A stretch of DNA of 63,257 nucleotides from Ideonella sp. A 288. GTDB lineage: Bacteria; Pseudomonadota; Gammaproteobacteria; Burkholderiales; Burkholderiaceae_C. The number at the start of each line of letters is the position of its first letter. Position 1 is the first letter of the stretch. The position numbers and the translations under genes were made by a program. The notes under the pieces are model-generated. The model was not told where the DNA came from and made no database searches. It saw only the letters and a list, made by a program, of their open reading frames with translations. Below are positions 26,184-35,097 of this stretch, piece by piece. The stretch is taken from positions 9,590-72,846 of the forward strand of contig NZ_MWLO01000153.1 of the NCBI RefSeq assembly GCF_002198735.1. The letters are read 5' to 3'.

Positions 26184-26753
26184 TCACTTGTCCTTCAGTT
26201 CGGCGCGGCGGTTCTTCGCCCAGGCGCCTTCGTCGTGGCCTTCGGACACCGGGCGCTCCTTGCCGAAGCTCACCGCCTCGACCTGGGTTTCGCCCACGCC
26301 CAGCAGCACCATCGACTTGGCCACCGCCTCGGCGCGCTTCTGGCCCAGCGCCAGGTTGTATTCGCGGCCGCCGCGCTCGTCGGTGTGGCCCTCGATCATC
26401 ATGCGCTTGCCCTTGTTGGCGGCCAGGGCCCGGGCATGCGTATCGACGAGGTTTCGGAACTCGTCCTTGACGACGAAGCTGTCGAAGTCGAAGTAGACGA
26501 CTCGGCCGGCCGAGGCCGCCGCCGAGGCGGCGCCCTTGGTCAGGTCGACCGCAGCCACCTGCGACTGCGGGGTGGCGGTGCCGGCCGTGCTGCCGGTCGT
26601 GCCGCCAGGCTTGCCCGCGGTGCCGTCGACCGCGCTGGGCGTGCGCGACTCCACTGGGGCCTCGTCCAGCTTGACGCTCGACGCGCAGCCCGCGAGCAGC
26701 AATGCCGCAGCGGCAACGGCGGTCCAACCGGTGGTGCGAAGGGTCGATTTCAT
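26184..26753 (-). CDS. pal: Peptidoglycan-associated lipoprotein Pal
   Basis: A 189-residue outer-membrane lipoprotein: lipobox LLLAGC with acylated Cys23, a Gly/Thr/Pro-rich linker, then an OmpA-like peptidoglycan-binding domain (VVYFDFDSFVVKDEF, IEGHTDERGGREYNLALGQK, KNRRAEL). It anchors the outer membrane to peptidoglycan and binds TolB. AGGAG lies 8 nt before the ATG at 26753. It is encoded between tolB and cpoB as expected. Confidence 0.96.
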   Translation of the reverse strand: MKSTLRTTGWTAVAAAALLLAGCASSVKLDEAPVESRTPSAVDGTAGKPGGTTGSTAGTATPQSQVAAVDLTKGAASAAASAGRVVYFDFDSFVVKDEFRNLVDTHARALAANKGKRMMIEGHTDERGGREYNLALGQKRAEAVAKSMVLLGVGETQVEAVSFGKERPVSEGHDEGAWAKNRRAELKDK

Positions 26754-26793
26754 GGGACGTGCTCCTGTGGAGGTGGAAGGTTCGGCCGGGGTC

Positions 26794-28074
26794 TCAGCGC
26801 CCGTAAGGGCCCCAGGCCGGCTCGCGGACATCGATGCCCGAAGACAGCAGGCGCGTGCGGATCTTGCCATCCAGTGTGGTGGTCATGAGCACGTCGCGGC
26901 CTTGTGCCCGCGTGGCATAGATGATCAGTCGCCCGTTGGGGGCGAAGCTCGGGCTCTCGTCGTCGCGGGTGTCGCTGACGGCCACCGGCGCGCCGCCACC
27001 CAGTTCCAGCGTCATGACGCGGAAGGCGCCGCCGTCGCGGGTGACGTAGGCCAGCGTGCGGCCGTCGGGGCTGAGCGCCGGGCTGATGTTGTAGCCGCCC
27101 GAGAAGGTGACACGCTCGGCCGCGCCGCCCGAGGCCGGCATGCGGTAGACCTGTGGTGCCCCACCGCGGTCGCTGACGAAGTAGATCGACTGCCCGTCGG
27201 GCGCGAACACCGCCTCGGTGTCGATGGCGTTGGTGGTGGTCAGGCGGCGCAGGTTGCCGCCGTCGAGGTCGATCAGGTAGAGCTGCGAGACCCCGTCGCG
27301 CGACAGCGTGACCGCCAGCCGGCGCCCGTCGGGCGACCAGGCCGGCGCGCTGTTCGAGCCGCGGAAGCTGGCCACCGAGCGGCGTTCGCCGCTGGACACG
27401 TCCTGCAGCATGACCACGGCCTTGCCGGCCTCGAAGGACACGTACGACAGTTGCCGGCCGTCGGGCGACCAGGCCGGCGAGATGATGGGCTGCGGGCTGG
27501 CCAGCGCCACCTGGCCGCCTTCGCCGTCGGCGTCGGTGATGCGCAGTGCATAGCGGTTGGCCGCCTTGGTGACGTAGGCGATGCGCGTGGCATTGACACC
27601 GCGCTCGCCGGTCAGGCGCTGGTGCACCTCGTCGGCGATGCGGTGCGCGGCCAGGCGCAGGTCGGCCGCCGGCACGGCCAGGGCCTGGCCGACGAGGTCG
27701 GTGCCCTTGACCACGTCCCAGAGCTTGAAGCGCACGTCGAAGCGGCCGTCGGCCAGCTTCGAGGCCGAGCCCGACACCAGCGCATCGGCGCCCCGCCCGC
27801 GCCAGTCGGCAAAGGCCGGGGCGCTGCGCTCGTCGAGCGTGCCGCTGGAATCGACGACGCGGAACACGCCGCTGCGCTCGAGGTCGGCGCGGATGATGGC
27901 CGAGATCGGCTGGCCCGCCTTGTCCTCGTCACGGAAGCGCGTGATGGCCACCGGCAACTGCGTGGCACCGATGCCGGAGATCTCGACGCGGAACTGCGCG
28001 TGGGCGGCGGGCCAGGCCCCGAGGCCGAGCCCGGCCGCGAGTGCGGCGTTGAAACGTCGTCGTGGAAGTCGCAT
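26794..28074 (-). CDS. tolB: Tol-Pal system beta-propeller protein TolB
   Basis: A 426-residue periplasmic protein. The signal peptide carries a twin-arginine-like RRRFNAALAAG. An N-terminal alpha/beta domain (ISGIGATQLPVAITRF; ADLERSGVFRVVD) precedes a six-bladed propeller with repeated SPDGRxL/I motifs (AWSPDGRQLSYVS, ALSPDGRTLAYVT). It binds Pal and the colicin-sensitive Tol complex. The gene starts this cluster; tolQ, tolR and tolA, usually directly upstream, are absent and an unrelated hydrolase gene occupies that place. Confidence 0.96.
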   Translation of the reverse strand: MRLPRRRFNAALAAGLGLGAWPAAHAQFRVEISGIGATQLPVAITRFRDEDKAGQPISAIIRADLERSGVFRVVDSSGTLDERSAPAFADWRGRGADALVSGSASKLADGRFDVRFKLWDVVKGTDLVGQALAVPAADLRLAAHRIADEVHQRLTGERGVNATRIAYVTKAANRYALRITDADGEGGQVALASPQPIISPAWSPDGRQLSYVSFEAGKAVVMLQDVSSGERRSVASFRGSNSAPAWSPDGRRLAVTLSRDGVSQLYLIDLDGGNLRRLTTTNAIDTEAVFAPDGQSIYFVSDRGGAPQVYRMPASGGAAERVTFSGGYNISPALSPDGRTLAYVTRDGGAFRVMTLELGGGAPVAVSDTRDDESPSFAPNGRLIIYATRAQGRDVLMTTTLDGKIRTRLLSSGIDVREPAWGPYGR

Positions 28075-28124
28075 TGATCAGAGTGGAGTCGCGCTGCCGC
28101 CACAGGTTCCGTGCCCGGGCCTGC

Positions 28125-29081
28125 TCACGACGCGACCGGGATTGTAGGCAGCGCCCGCCGCAGGACCTGGGCGCACAGCGAGACCGCCGTGTTGGCCTCG
28201 TCCAGCACCCGGCCCATCAGCAGGAAGCCGTGGATCTGACGCTCGAAGCACACATACTGCGCCGGCGTGCCGGCCTTCGACAGTGCGTCGGCGTACAGAC
28301 GGCCCTCGTCGCGCAAGGGGTCGAAGCCGGCGGTCAGCACCAGGGCCGGTGGCAGGCCTGACAGGTCGGGGTGCAGCAGCGGCGACGCGCGCCAGTCGGC
28401 GTACCGCGCCGGCTCGTCGATGTACTGGGCGCGGAAGTAGGCGATGGTGTCGCGGGTGAGCAGGTAGCCTTCGCCGTTGACGGTGTGCGACGGCGCCTGC
28501 GCGCGCATGTCGGTGGCCGGGTAGATCAGCAGTTGCAGCCGCAGCGGCGGCAGCGCCTCGCCGGCATCGCGCTGCGCCAGCGCCACCACGGCGGCCAGGT
28601 TGCCGCCGGCGCTGTCACCGCCCACGGCCATGCGCGTGGTGTCCAGGCCCAGCGAGGTGCCTTCGGCCCGCAGCCAGCGGGTGGCCGCGATGGCATCGTC
28701 CACCGCGGCCGGGAAGCGGTGCTCCGGGCCCATGCGGTAGTCCACCGACACCACCGCGCAGCCGGCTTCCGCGGCCAGGTGGGTGCACACCGATTCGTGG
28801 GTGTCGAGGTCACCGATGGTCCAGCCGCCCCCGTGGTAGTACACCAATGTCGGGGACGGCGAGGCCACGCCCGCCGGGCGGTACAGGCGCAACGGGATGG
28901 GGCCTGCCGGCCCGGGCGCCGCCAGATTTCGCACCTCGGCCATCGGCCGCGGCTCGGGCTGGGTCACCGCCCGACGATCGCGGTAGAACTGGCGCGCCAC
29001 CTCGGGCGTCAGCGTGTGCGTGGGCGGGATGCCCCGTGCCTCCATCAGGTCGAGCAGGGCACGGGCTTGCGGGTCGAGCAT
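28125..29081 (-). CDS. Alpha/beta hydrolase (hormone-sensitive-lipase family esterase)
   Basis: A 318-residue cytoplasmic esterase. It has the HGGGW oxyanion motif (VYYHGGGWTIGDL), the nucleophile elbow GDSAGG, catalytic Asp in GFDPLRDEG and His in QIHGFLL. It also has the cap region MGPEHRFPAAVDDAIAA typical of family IV esterases that cleave short-chain esters. 50 bp separate it from tolB on the same strand, so cotranscription is possible but functional linkage is not evident. Confidence 0.9.
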   Translation of the reverse strand: MLDPQARALLDLMEARGIPPTHTLTPEVARQFYRDRRAVTQPEPRPMAEVRNLAAPGPAGPIPLRLYRPAGVASPSPTLVYYHGGGWTIGDLDTHESVCTHLAAEAGCAVVSVDYRMGPEHRFPAAVDDAIAATRWLRAEGTSLGLDTTRMAVGGDSAGGNLAAVVALAQRDAGEALPPLRLQLLIYPATDMRAQAPSHTVNGEGYLLTRDTIAYFRAQYIDEPARYADWRASPLLHPDLSGLPPALVLTAGFDPLRDEGRLYADALSKAGTPAQYVCFERQIHGFLLMGRVLDEANTAVSLCAQVLRRALPTIPVAS

Positions 29082-29173
29082 GGTCGGGGGGCTTTCGTGG
29101 CGCGGGCCAGTTTAGCGGCCCCGTCGACGGGGCCCGTGTTGCCGCAGGAAACGAACTGTTCGACACTGGCGCC

Positions 29174-29812
29174 ATGCTGTCCACCCCCCTCACCGCCCCC
29201 GGCAGGCTGCCCGACGCCGTGCGCCTTCGCGCGCACGGACCCGGCGACATCGGCTGGATCATCTCGCGCCACGGCGCCCTGTACGCCCGCGAGTACGGCT
29301 GGGACCTGCGCTTCGAGGCGCTGGTGGCGCGCATCGCCGCCGACTTCATCGACCGCTTCGACGCCACGCGCGAGGCCTGCTGGATCGCCGAACGCACCGG
29401 CACGGACGGCGTGCCCGAGCGCCTGGGCTGCGTGGTGCTGGTGCAGGCGCGCGACGACGCCACCGGCGCCATCGACCCCGGCGTGGCGCAGTTGCGGCTG
29501 CTGCTGGTGGAGCCCGCCGCGCGAGGCCTGGGCGTGGGCCGGCGCCTGGTGGCCGAGTGCACGCGATTCGCACGCGACGCGGGGCAGACGAGCCTGCGGC
29601 TGTGGACGCAAAGCAACCTGGTGGCCGCGCGGGCGATCTACCAGCGCGAGGGCTACCGGCTCGTCGGCACCGAGCCGCACCACAGCTTCGGCCACGCGCT
29701 GGTCGGCGAGATCTGGGACATGCCGCTGGTGCCCGCTGCGGCCGTCGGGCCGGTCGATCGTTCGACTGGCGCACCGGCCCCACAGGCCACCCGGCGACCC
29801 GATGACCGCTGA
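29174..29812 (+). CDS. GNAT-family N-acetyltransferase
   Basis: A 212-residue GNAT domain protein. The acetyl-CoA-binding motif A is LRLLLVEPAARGLGVGRRLV and motif B is SLRLWTQSNLVAARAIYQREG, followed by YRLVGTEPHHSFGHALVGEI. The N-terminal part (RAHGPGDIGWIISRHGALYA) matches the subgroup often fused to or encoded beside MarR regulators. The substrate is unknown. It overlaps the next gene by 11 bp and starts a three-gene plus-strand run. Confidence 0.85.
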   Translation: MLSTPLTAPGRLPDAVRLRAHGPGDIGWIISRHGALYAREYGWDLRFEALVARIAADFIDRFDATREACWIAERTGTDGVPERLGCVVLVQARDDATGAIDPGVAQLRLLLVEPAARGLGVGRRLVAECTRFARDAGQTSLRLWTQSNLVAARAIYQREGYRLVGTEPHHSFGHALVGEIWDMPLVPAAAVGPVDRSTGAPAPQATRRPDDR

Positions 29813-30197
29813 CGCGCGGCCCTGCCCCTGCGGCCGGCCGGCCCGCGTGGACGCCTGCTGCGGCCGCTGGCACGCCGGCCCGCTGCACCTGGAGGCGCCG
29901 GACGCCGAGGCGCTGATGCGCTCGCGCTACAGCGCCTTCGTGCTCGAACGGCGCGGCTACCTGCTCGACACCTGGCACCCCGACACGCGGCCTGCCGACC
30001 TGGCTTTCGAGCCCGGGCTGCGCTGGCTGGGGCTGGAGGTCAGGCGCCACACGCCGGTGGACGCCGACCACGCCTTCGTGGAGTTCGTGGCCCGCAACAA
30101 GCAGGGCGGTCGCGTGCACCGCCTGCACGAGACCAGCCGCTTCGAACGCGTGGGCGGCCACTGGCTGTACGTCGATGGCGTGCTGCATGACCGTTGA
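29802..30197 (+). CDS. YchJ-like (UPF0225) protein
   Basis: A 131-residue protein with an N-terminal Cys cluster PCPCGRPARVDACCGRWHAG, of SEC-C-like metal-binding type. The YchJ core follows: ALMRSRYSAFVLERRGYLLD, TWHP, and FVEFVARNKQGG. The family is widespread; function is not established, though an NTF2-like fold is expected. Start overlaps the GNAT gene and its stop overlaps the pseudouridine synthase gene. Confidence 0.88.
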   Translation: MTADARPCPCGRPARVDACCGRWHAGPLHLEAPDAEALMRSRYSAFVLERRGYLLDTWHPDTRPADLAFEPGLRWLGLEVRRHTPVDADHAFVEFVARNKQGGRVHRLHETSRFERVGGHWLYVDGVLHDR

Positions 30198-30957
30198 GGC
30201 CCTGGCGGATCCCGAAGGCCCCGCGCCGCCCGCCCCACCGCTGACGCTGCTGCACGAGGACGCCTGGCTGATCGCCGTCGACAAGCCCGCCGGCCTGCTG
30301 GTGCACCGCACCGCACTCGACGCGCACGAGGACGACGATGTGGTGACGCGCCTGCGCGCGCAGCGCGGCGAGGCGGTGTCGCCGGTGCACCGCCTGGACA
30401 AGGGCACCTCGGGCGTGCTGCTGCTGGCCCGCGACGCCGACACGGCCCGCGCGATGGGGGCCGCCTTCGCGGGCAGGGCCGTGCACAAGCGCTACCTCGC
30501 GCTGGTGCGCGGCTGGCCGGCCGACACCGGCCAGACCGATGCCCCGCTGGCCCGCGACCCCGAGCAGCCGTCCACCGGCCAGGTGCACCTCGAGGCCTGC
30601 ACTCACTGGCGCGTGCTGCGGCGGCTGGAGTGGCCGGTGGCCACACGGGCGGGCTTCGACACCACCCGCGGCGCGCTGGTCGAAGTGCAGCCGCTCACCG
30701 GCCGCCGGCATCAGATCCGCCGGCACTTCAAGCAACTCGGCCACCCGCTCATCGGCGACGCCACCCACGGCAAGGGACCGCTCAACCGGGCGCTGGCGGC
30801 GGTGCTGGGCGGCCAGCGGCTGTGGCTGCACGCCTGGCAGGTGGCGATGGTGCACCCGCACACCGGCGCCCCGCTGCGCGTGCGCTCGGACCCGGGGCCC
30901 GAATGGGACTGTTGCCTGGGCGTGGCCGAGCGGGCGCGCCTCGACGCCGAAAATTGA
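30187..30957 (+). CDS. truC: tRNA/rRNA pseudouridine synthase, RluA family (TruC-like)
   Basis: A 256-residue RluA-family enzyme. The catalytic block is VHRLDKGTSGVLLLARD, with the essential Asp in RLDKGTSG. KRYLALVRGW, TGRRHQIRRHFKQLGHPLIGD and LHAW are also present. The HLIGD-type end and short length without an S4 domain suit TruC, which modifies U65 of tRNA-Ile and tRNA-Asp. The ATG at 30187 overlaps the upstream gene by 11 bp. Confidence 0.85.
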   Translation: MTVEALADPEGPAPPAPPLTLLHEDAWLIAVDKPAGLLVHRTALDAHEDDDVVTRLRAQRGEAVSPVHRLDKGTSGVLLLARDADTARAMGAAFAGRAVHKRYLALVRGWPADTGQTDAPLARDPEQPSTGQVHLEACTHWRVLRRLEWPVATRAGFDTTRGALVEVQPLTGRRHQIRRHFKQLGHPLIGDATHGKGPLNRALAAVLGGQRLWLHAWQVAMVHPHTGAPLRVRSDPGPEWDCCLGVAERARLDAEN

Positions 30958-31025
30958 CCGAACGCGTCGTGCGGGCCGGATCCTGCCGCCTAAACTGCAT
31001 GACCGACCACTGCACGGGAGCGCCC

Positions 31026-32069
31026 ATGACAACCCCCTCGAACCATCGCCGTCTCGCCCAGGCGGCCGCGCTGACGGCCGCGCTGACGGCCGCGCTGGTG
31101 GCCTTGCTGTCCGGCTGTGGCGGCGGCGGTGGCGACAGCGGCGGCACTGGCGGCCCGCCGCCGCTGTCCGACGCGCTGATCCTGACCACGGCCAACTACA
31201 CCACCGCCGCCCAGGAGGCGTTGGCGTCGGCGTTCTTCCTCGGCGAGGCCGGCAGCCTGGCCACGGCGGCCCAGACCAGCCAGGGCACCGCGATCGCCCA
31301 GCGGGCCATCGACACCCTGCGGCGGGTCACGCCACGCCTGACCGTGCGCCCGCCCGTGGCCACCGGCGTGACGGTGAGCGAGACCCTGCCCTGCACCGAC
31401 GGCGGCAACCTGCGGGCCACCATCGACGACGTCAATGGCAACGGCGACATCGACGCCGGCGACTCGGTCGCCGTCGTCGCCAATGCGTGCGTGGAGGGCG
31501 CCGACACGCTGAACGGCCGCATCACCGCCCGCTTCGTCGCCCTCAGCGGCAACCTCGCCAGCGACGTCTTCAACGCCACGATGACCATCACGCTCGACCA
31601 ATTCAGCGTGGCCGGTGCGGCCGGCAGCACCATCGGCAACGGCCAGATGCAGGTGGCCATCGCGTCGACGGCGGCGAACACCGCCACGTCCACGCTCACC
31701 GTGAGCCAGCTGACCACCACGCAGCGCTTCGGCAGCGTCACCTCGACCAGCACGCTGAGCAACGCGCGCCTGCAGGAAGCCACGCGGCCAAACGGCACCG
31801 CCGGGTTCACCACCTCGACCAGCGTCGACGGCAGCTTTTCCAGCACCTCGCTCGAATCGAAGAGCCTGACGCTGGCCACCGTCACGCCCTTCGTCCAGGC
31901 GAGCACCGCGGCCTACCCGGCCAGCGGCCAGGCCACGCTCAGCGGCGGCGCCGGCAGCAAGGTGCGCATGACCGCGCAGAACAGCAGCACGGTGCTGATC
32001 GAACTCGACAGCGACGGCAACGGCACCTACGAGACCTCGACGACACGGACCTGGGAGTCGCTGATCTGA
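31026..32069 (+). CDS. Hypothetical lipoprotein
   Basis: A 347-residue secreted protein. A signal with lipobox (LVALLSGC) is followed by a Gly-rich tether (GGGGGDSGGTGG). The body is a Thr/Ser/Ala-rich beta-structured domain with a Ca-binding-like stretch DDVNGNGDIDAGDS and another ELDSDGNGTYE. No family named. GGGAG lies 6 nt before the ATG at 31026. It is followed after 107 bp by another exported protein gene on the same strand, suggesting an envelope-related pair. Confidence 0.75.
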   Translation: MTTPSNHRRLAQAAALTAALTAALVALLSGCGGGGGDSGGTGGPPPLSDALILTTANYTTAAQEALASAFFLGEAGSLATAAQTSQGTAIAQRAIDTLRRVTPRLTVRPPVATGVTVSETLPCTDGGNLRATIDDVNGNGDIDAGDSVAVVANACVEGADTLNGRITARFVALSGNLASDVFNATMTITLDQFSVAGAAGSTIGNGQMQVAIASTAANTATSTLTVSQLTTTQRFGSVTSTSTLSNARLQEATRPNGTAGFTTSTSVDGSFSSTSLESKSLTLATVTPFVQASTAAYPASGQATLSGGAGSKVRMTAQNSSTVLIELDSDGNGTYETSTTRTWESLI

Positions 32070-32176
32070 CTGCCTCGGCCGGCCCCCCTGGTCGACCTGG
32101 GCTCGGCCTGTCGAGGCACCGGCCCGGCGGGCGGGCCAGCATCGGCAGCGCCCTGGCCGGCGCGCTGGCCCGCGTC

Positions 32177-32968
32177 ATGGCAGCCTGCCTGCCCTGCGCG
32201 GCGGTGGCCGCGCCGTGGCCCTGCACGGCGCCGTGGGCCGATCTGTCGCTGCGGGCGGAACACAGCCGCTGGCAGGAGCACGACGACCTGGGGCGCCGCC
32301 TGGTGCGCGAACGCGGAACCATGCCGGTGGCGGCCGCGGCCATCGCCACCCGCTGCGCCGACCTGGACCTGTCGCTGGAACTCGAGCAGGCCCGCGGTCG
32401 CCGCCACTACGACGGGCAGGCCTCCACCGGTGCGGCGCTGCAGACGCACAGCAGCATCACCCACGACCGCATCGCCGTGGTGGCCCGGCTGCCGCTGGCG
32501 CCGGGCTGGGCGGCGGGGCTGCGCCTGGGGCACCAGCGCCTGGCACGCGACATCGCCGACGCCGGCACGGTGCTGGGCTACCCCGAGCGCTTCCGCCTGT
32601 GGCAGCTGGCGGCGGGCGTGCGCCACACGCGGGCGCTCGGATCAAGCCGGCAGGTGTCGATGGAGGCTTGGTGGGGCGGCGGCCCAAGCGGCTCGGTCGA
32701 CGTGGCGCTGCCCTTCGCCGACCCCGCCCGGCTGCCGCTGGGCCGCAGCCGGCTGTGGCGGCTCGACCTGCGGCTGGGGCCGCGCGATGGCGACACGCCG
32801 GCACCGGGCTGGCAGTGGCACGGGCTGGCCTCGCTGGCCGACCAGCGCCTGGCGGCCGGCGCGCCGCAGGCGCTCACGCGTGACGGGCGGCTGGTGGGTG
32901 GCGCAACGCAGCCTCGCAGCGCCTTGACCACGCTGCAACTGGGCGCCGCGCTGACGCACCGGTTCTGA
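32177..32968 (+). CDS. Hypothetical exported protein, possible outer-membrane barrel
   Basis: A 263-residue protein with a short signal peptide (MAACLPCAAVAA) and many alternating strands (LDLSLELEQARGRRHY, RIAVVARLPLAPGWAAGLRL). It ends TTLQLGAALTHRF, an aromatic C-terminus preceded by amphipathic strand, as in outer-membrane beta-barrels. No known family. The start could be slightly different because no strong ribosome-binding site is seen. Its gene follows the lipoprotein gene. Confidence 0.6.
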   Translation: MAACLPCAAVAAPWPCTAPWADLSLRAEHSRWQEHDDLGRRLVRERGTMPVAAAAIATRCADLDLSLELEQARGRRHYDGQASTGAALQTHSSITHDRIAVVARLPLAPGWAAGLRLGHQRLARDIADAGTVLGYPERFRLWQLAAGVRHTRALGSSRQVSMEAWWGGGPSGSVDVALPFADPARLPLGRSRLWRLDLRLGPRDGDTPAPGWQWHGLASLADQRLAAGAPQALTRDGRLVGGATQPRSALTTLQLGAALTHRF

Positions 32969-32976
32969 AGGCGCCT

Positions 32977-34065
32977 TCAACCGAATCGCACGGTGTAGAT
33001 CTGCGGCAGGGTCTGCGACACGGTGTGCCAGTGCTCGCCGCCGTCGCTGCTGCTCCACAGGTTGCCGGTGGTGCTGCCCATCATCATCGTGCGGCCGTCG
33101 TGGCCCACCGCCAGGCCGTGGCGGTAGACCAGGTCGTAGCAATGCTCGGACGGCAGGCCGGCGCGCAGCACCTCGAAGCTGCGGCCACCATCGCGGGTGC
33201 GGTGGACCACCAGCGCGCCGTCCACCGGCACGCGCTGCTGGTCGGCCACCGCGGGCACGAACCAGGCCGTGTCGGGGTCGTGCGGGTGCACCGCCACGGT
33301 GAAGCCGAAGCTCGACTTCGGCGCGCTGGTCACCTCCTGCCAAGAAGCCCCGGCATCCACCGAGCGCCAGATGCCGTTGTGATGCTGGCACCACAGCACC
33401 TCGGGCGCGGCAGCGCAACGCGCGATGCAGTGCGGGTCCTGAATGTTGCCGTCCTCGACGCGCTCGGGCGGCATGAAGGTGGCCCGCATGCCCTGGGCGG
33501 TGAGGGCCCAGGTGGCACCGTCGTCGCGGGTGGTCCAGGCGCCGCCGCAGCTGATGCCGATGAGCAGTTCGCCGGCGCGCTGCGGGTGCGGGCAGATCGA
33601 GTGGATGCCAGGCACGTCGTAGCCCCCGCCGAACCACTCGAGCCGCTCGGGGCGCTGCCACAGCGAGTCGACCAGCTGCCACGAGCGGCCGAAGTCGGCC
33701 GAGCGGAACAGGCCGCCGGGCAGCGTGCCGGCCCACACCGCACCGCTCGCGGCTTCGAGCGCCCACACCAGCACCAGCTTCCAGGGTGGACCGGCCGCGC
33801 CCTCGGGCTGTGGCGGGTAGGTGGGCGCGGCCACCTCGGTCCAGCTCAGGCCTTCGTCGTCGCTGGCGTGCAGCTTGACGCCGAAGTGGCCCAGGTTCAG
33901 CGCCGCCAGCATGCGGCCGCGGTGCGGCCCGTCGGGCTGCGGCGGCAGCACCATCGACACGGGGTCGCCGAGGAAGGAGGTGCGCACGATCTGCCAGGCC
34001 TGCCCGGGGGCACGGTGCAGTTCGATGAGGCCCTTGCGGGTGGCCACCCAGGCGCGTCGGGGCAT
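32977..34065 (-). CDS. BNR/sortilin-like beta-propeller protein
   Basis: A 362-residue repeat protein built from BNR/Asp-box-type blades (SDDEGLSWTEV, SADFGRSWQLV, TRDDGATWALT, SVDAGASWQEV, TRDGGRSFEVL, SSDGGEHWHTV), giving a beta-propeller. No signal peptide. The family includes photosystem-assembly and sialidase-like folds; catalytic sialidase residues are not apparent. The ATG at 34065 follows an ideal AGGAGG. It lies 2 bp after the MoaD-like gene, so the two are one operon. Confidence 0.82.
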   Translation of the reverse strand: MPRRAWVATRKGLIELHRAPGQAWQIVRTSFLGDPVSMVLPPQPDGPHRGRMLAALNLGHFGVKLHASDDEGLSWTEVAAPTYPPQPEGAAGPPWKLVLVWALEAASGAVWAGTLPGGLFRSADFGRSWQLVDSLWQRPERLEWFGGGYDVPGIHSICPHPQRAGELLIGISCGGAWTTRDDGATWALTAQGMRATFMPPERVEDGNIQDPHCIARCAAAPEVLWCQHHNGIWRSVDAGASWQEVTSAPKSSFGFTVAVHPHDPDTAWFVPAVADQQRVPVDGALVVHRTRDGGRSFEVLRAGLPSEHCYDLVYRHGLAVGHDGRTMMMGSTTGNLWSSSDGGEHWHTVSQTLPQIYTVRFG

Positions 34066-34067
34066 GC

Positions 34068-34337
34068 TCAACCTCCTGACAAGGCTTGAAGGACGTGGAC
34101 GCTGCTGCCGGGCGACAGCACGTCGTCCATCACGATGCGGTCCAGGCAGCGCCGGCCGTCGATGAAGACCACCACGTTGGCGCGCAGGTGGCCCTGGTCG
34201 TCGAGCACGTAGCCCTGCAGCCGCGGGTTGGTGTCGAAGGCGGCGGCCAGCGCCGCGCGCAGCGTGGGCGCGTCGGTGTCGACCTCGGGCACCTCGAGGA
34301 AACGCCGGAGCTGCGGGGTGAAGGTCACGCGCGCCAT
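34068..34337 (-). CDS. MoaD/ThiS-family ubiquitin-like protein
   Basis: An 89-residue beta-grasp protein (VTFTPQLRRFLEVPE, DDQGHLRANVVVFIDGR, DVLSPGSSVHVLQALSGG) ending in the Gly-Gly that carries the thiocarboxylate or acyl link in MoaD and ThiS. The TTG-started longer form is less likely than the ATG at 34337. Adjacent to a propeller protein rather than to moaE or thi genes, so it may act as a sulfur carrier or modifier in an unknown pathway. Confidence 0.85.
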   Translation of the reverse strand: MARVTFTPQLRRFLEVPEVDTDAPTLRAALAAAFDTNPRLQGYVLDDQGHLRANVVVFIDGRRCLDRIVMDDVLSPGSSVHVLQALSGG

Positions 34338-34371
34338 GCGCGATGATGCCGCCAAGCCGGCCCTTGCACCA

Positions 34372-34980
34372 TCAGGGGTGTTCGGCCGCCGGGCCCGCCG
34401 CGGCAGCGGCCAGCTCTTCCATCTCGCGCTTCACATGGTCGAACGCGGCCGAGGCGGCGGCCACGTTGGCTTCGGCGACCTGGCCCTTGAACTTGTCGCG
34501 GATGGCATGCGCCACCGCCTCGAGCGTGATGAGCCCCGACAGCGCCGCGAAGCCACCCAGCAACGCGGCGTTGGGCAAGGGCCGGCCCACGTGCTGCAGG
34601 GCCAGTTCGCTGGCCGGCACGGTGGTCAGGCGCTCGTGACGGAAGCGCCGGGCCAGTTCGCCCAGCCCCAGGTCATCGAAGCTGCGGCGGCTGTTGATCA
34701 GCACGTAGCCGTCGGGCTGCAAGCCCTGGAACACGTCGACCTGGTGCAGCAGCGTCGGGTCCTGCACGATCAGCACGTCGGGCGCGAGGATGGGCTCGCG
34801 CAGCCGGATCTCGCGGTCGTCGATGCGGCAGAAGGCCACCACCGGGGCACCGGTGCGCTCGGAGCCGAAGCTGGGAAAGGCCTGCGCATGGCGGCCCTGC
34901 TCGAAGGCGGCCACCGACAGCATCTCGGCCGCCGTGACCACGCCCTGCCCGCCACGCCCGTGGATGCGGATCTGCAACAT
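34372..34980 (-). CDS. 2-oxoacid:acceptor oxidoreductase, gamma subunit
   Basis: A 202-residue protein of the pyruvate/ketoisovalerate:ferredoxin oxidoreductase gamma family. It has the start RIHGRGGQGVVTAAEML, then AFPSFGSERTGAPVVAFCRI and GRPLPNAALLGGFAALSG. This subunit forms part of a CoA- and thiamin-diphosphate-dependent enzyme whose alpha, beta and ferredoxin-like subunits are normally encoded in the same operon; none is here. AGGAG lies 8 nt before the ATG at 34980. It may supply a complex encoded elsewhere or be a remnant. Confidence 0.87.
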   Translation of the reverse strand: MLQIRIHGRGGQGVVTAAEMLSVAAFEQGRHAQAFPSFGSERTGAPVVAFCRIDDREIRLREPILAPDVLIVQDPTLLHQVDVFQGLQPDGYVLINSRRSFDDLGLGELARRFRHERLTTVPASELALQHVGRPLPNAALLGGFAALSGLITLEAVAHAIRDKFKGQVAEANVAAASAAFDHVKREMEELAAAAAGPAAEHP

Positions 34981-35097
34981 CGCGATGCTCCTCTCGGCGC
35001 TGATTCACTGGGAGCCGACTGTGCCTGCTGCGAGGGCCGTCATCAAGCGGCGCGAACCCGCAGCGACAATCCCGCTCCCCCGCCCTACCCCATCGAC

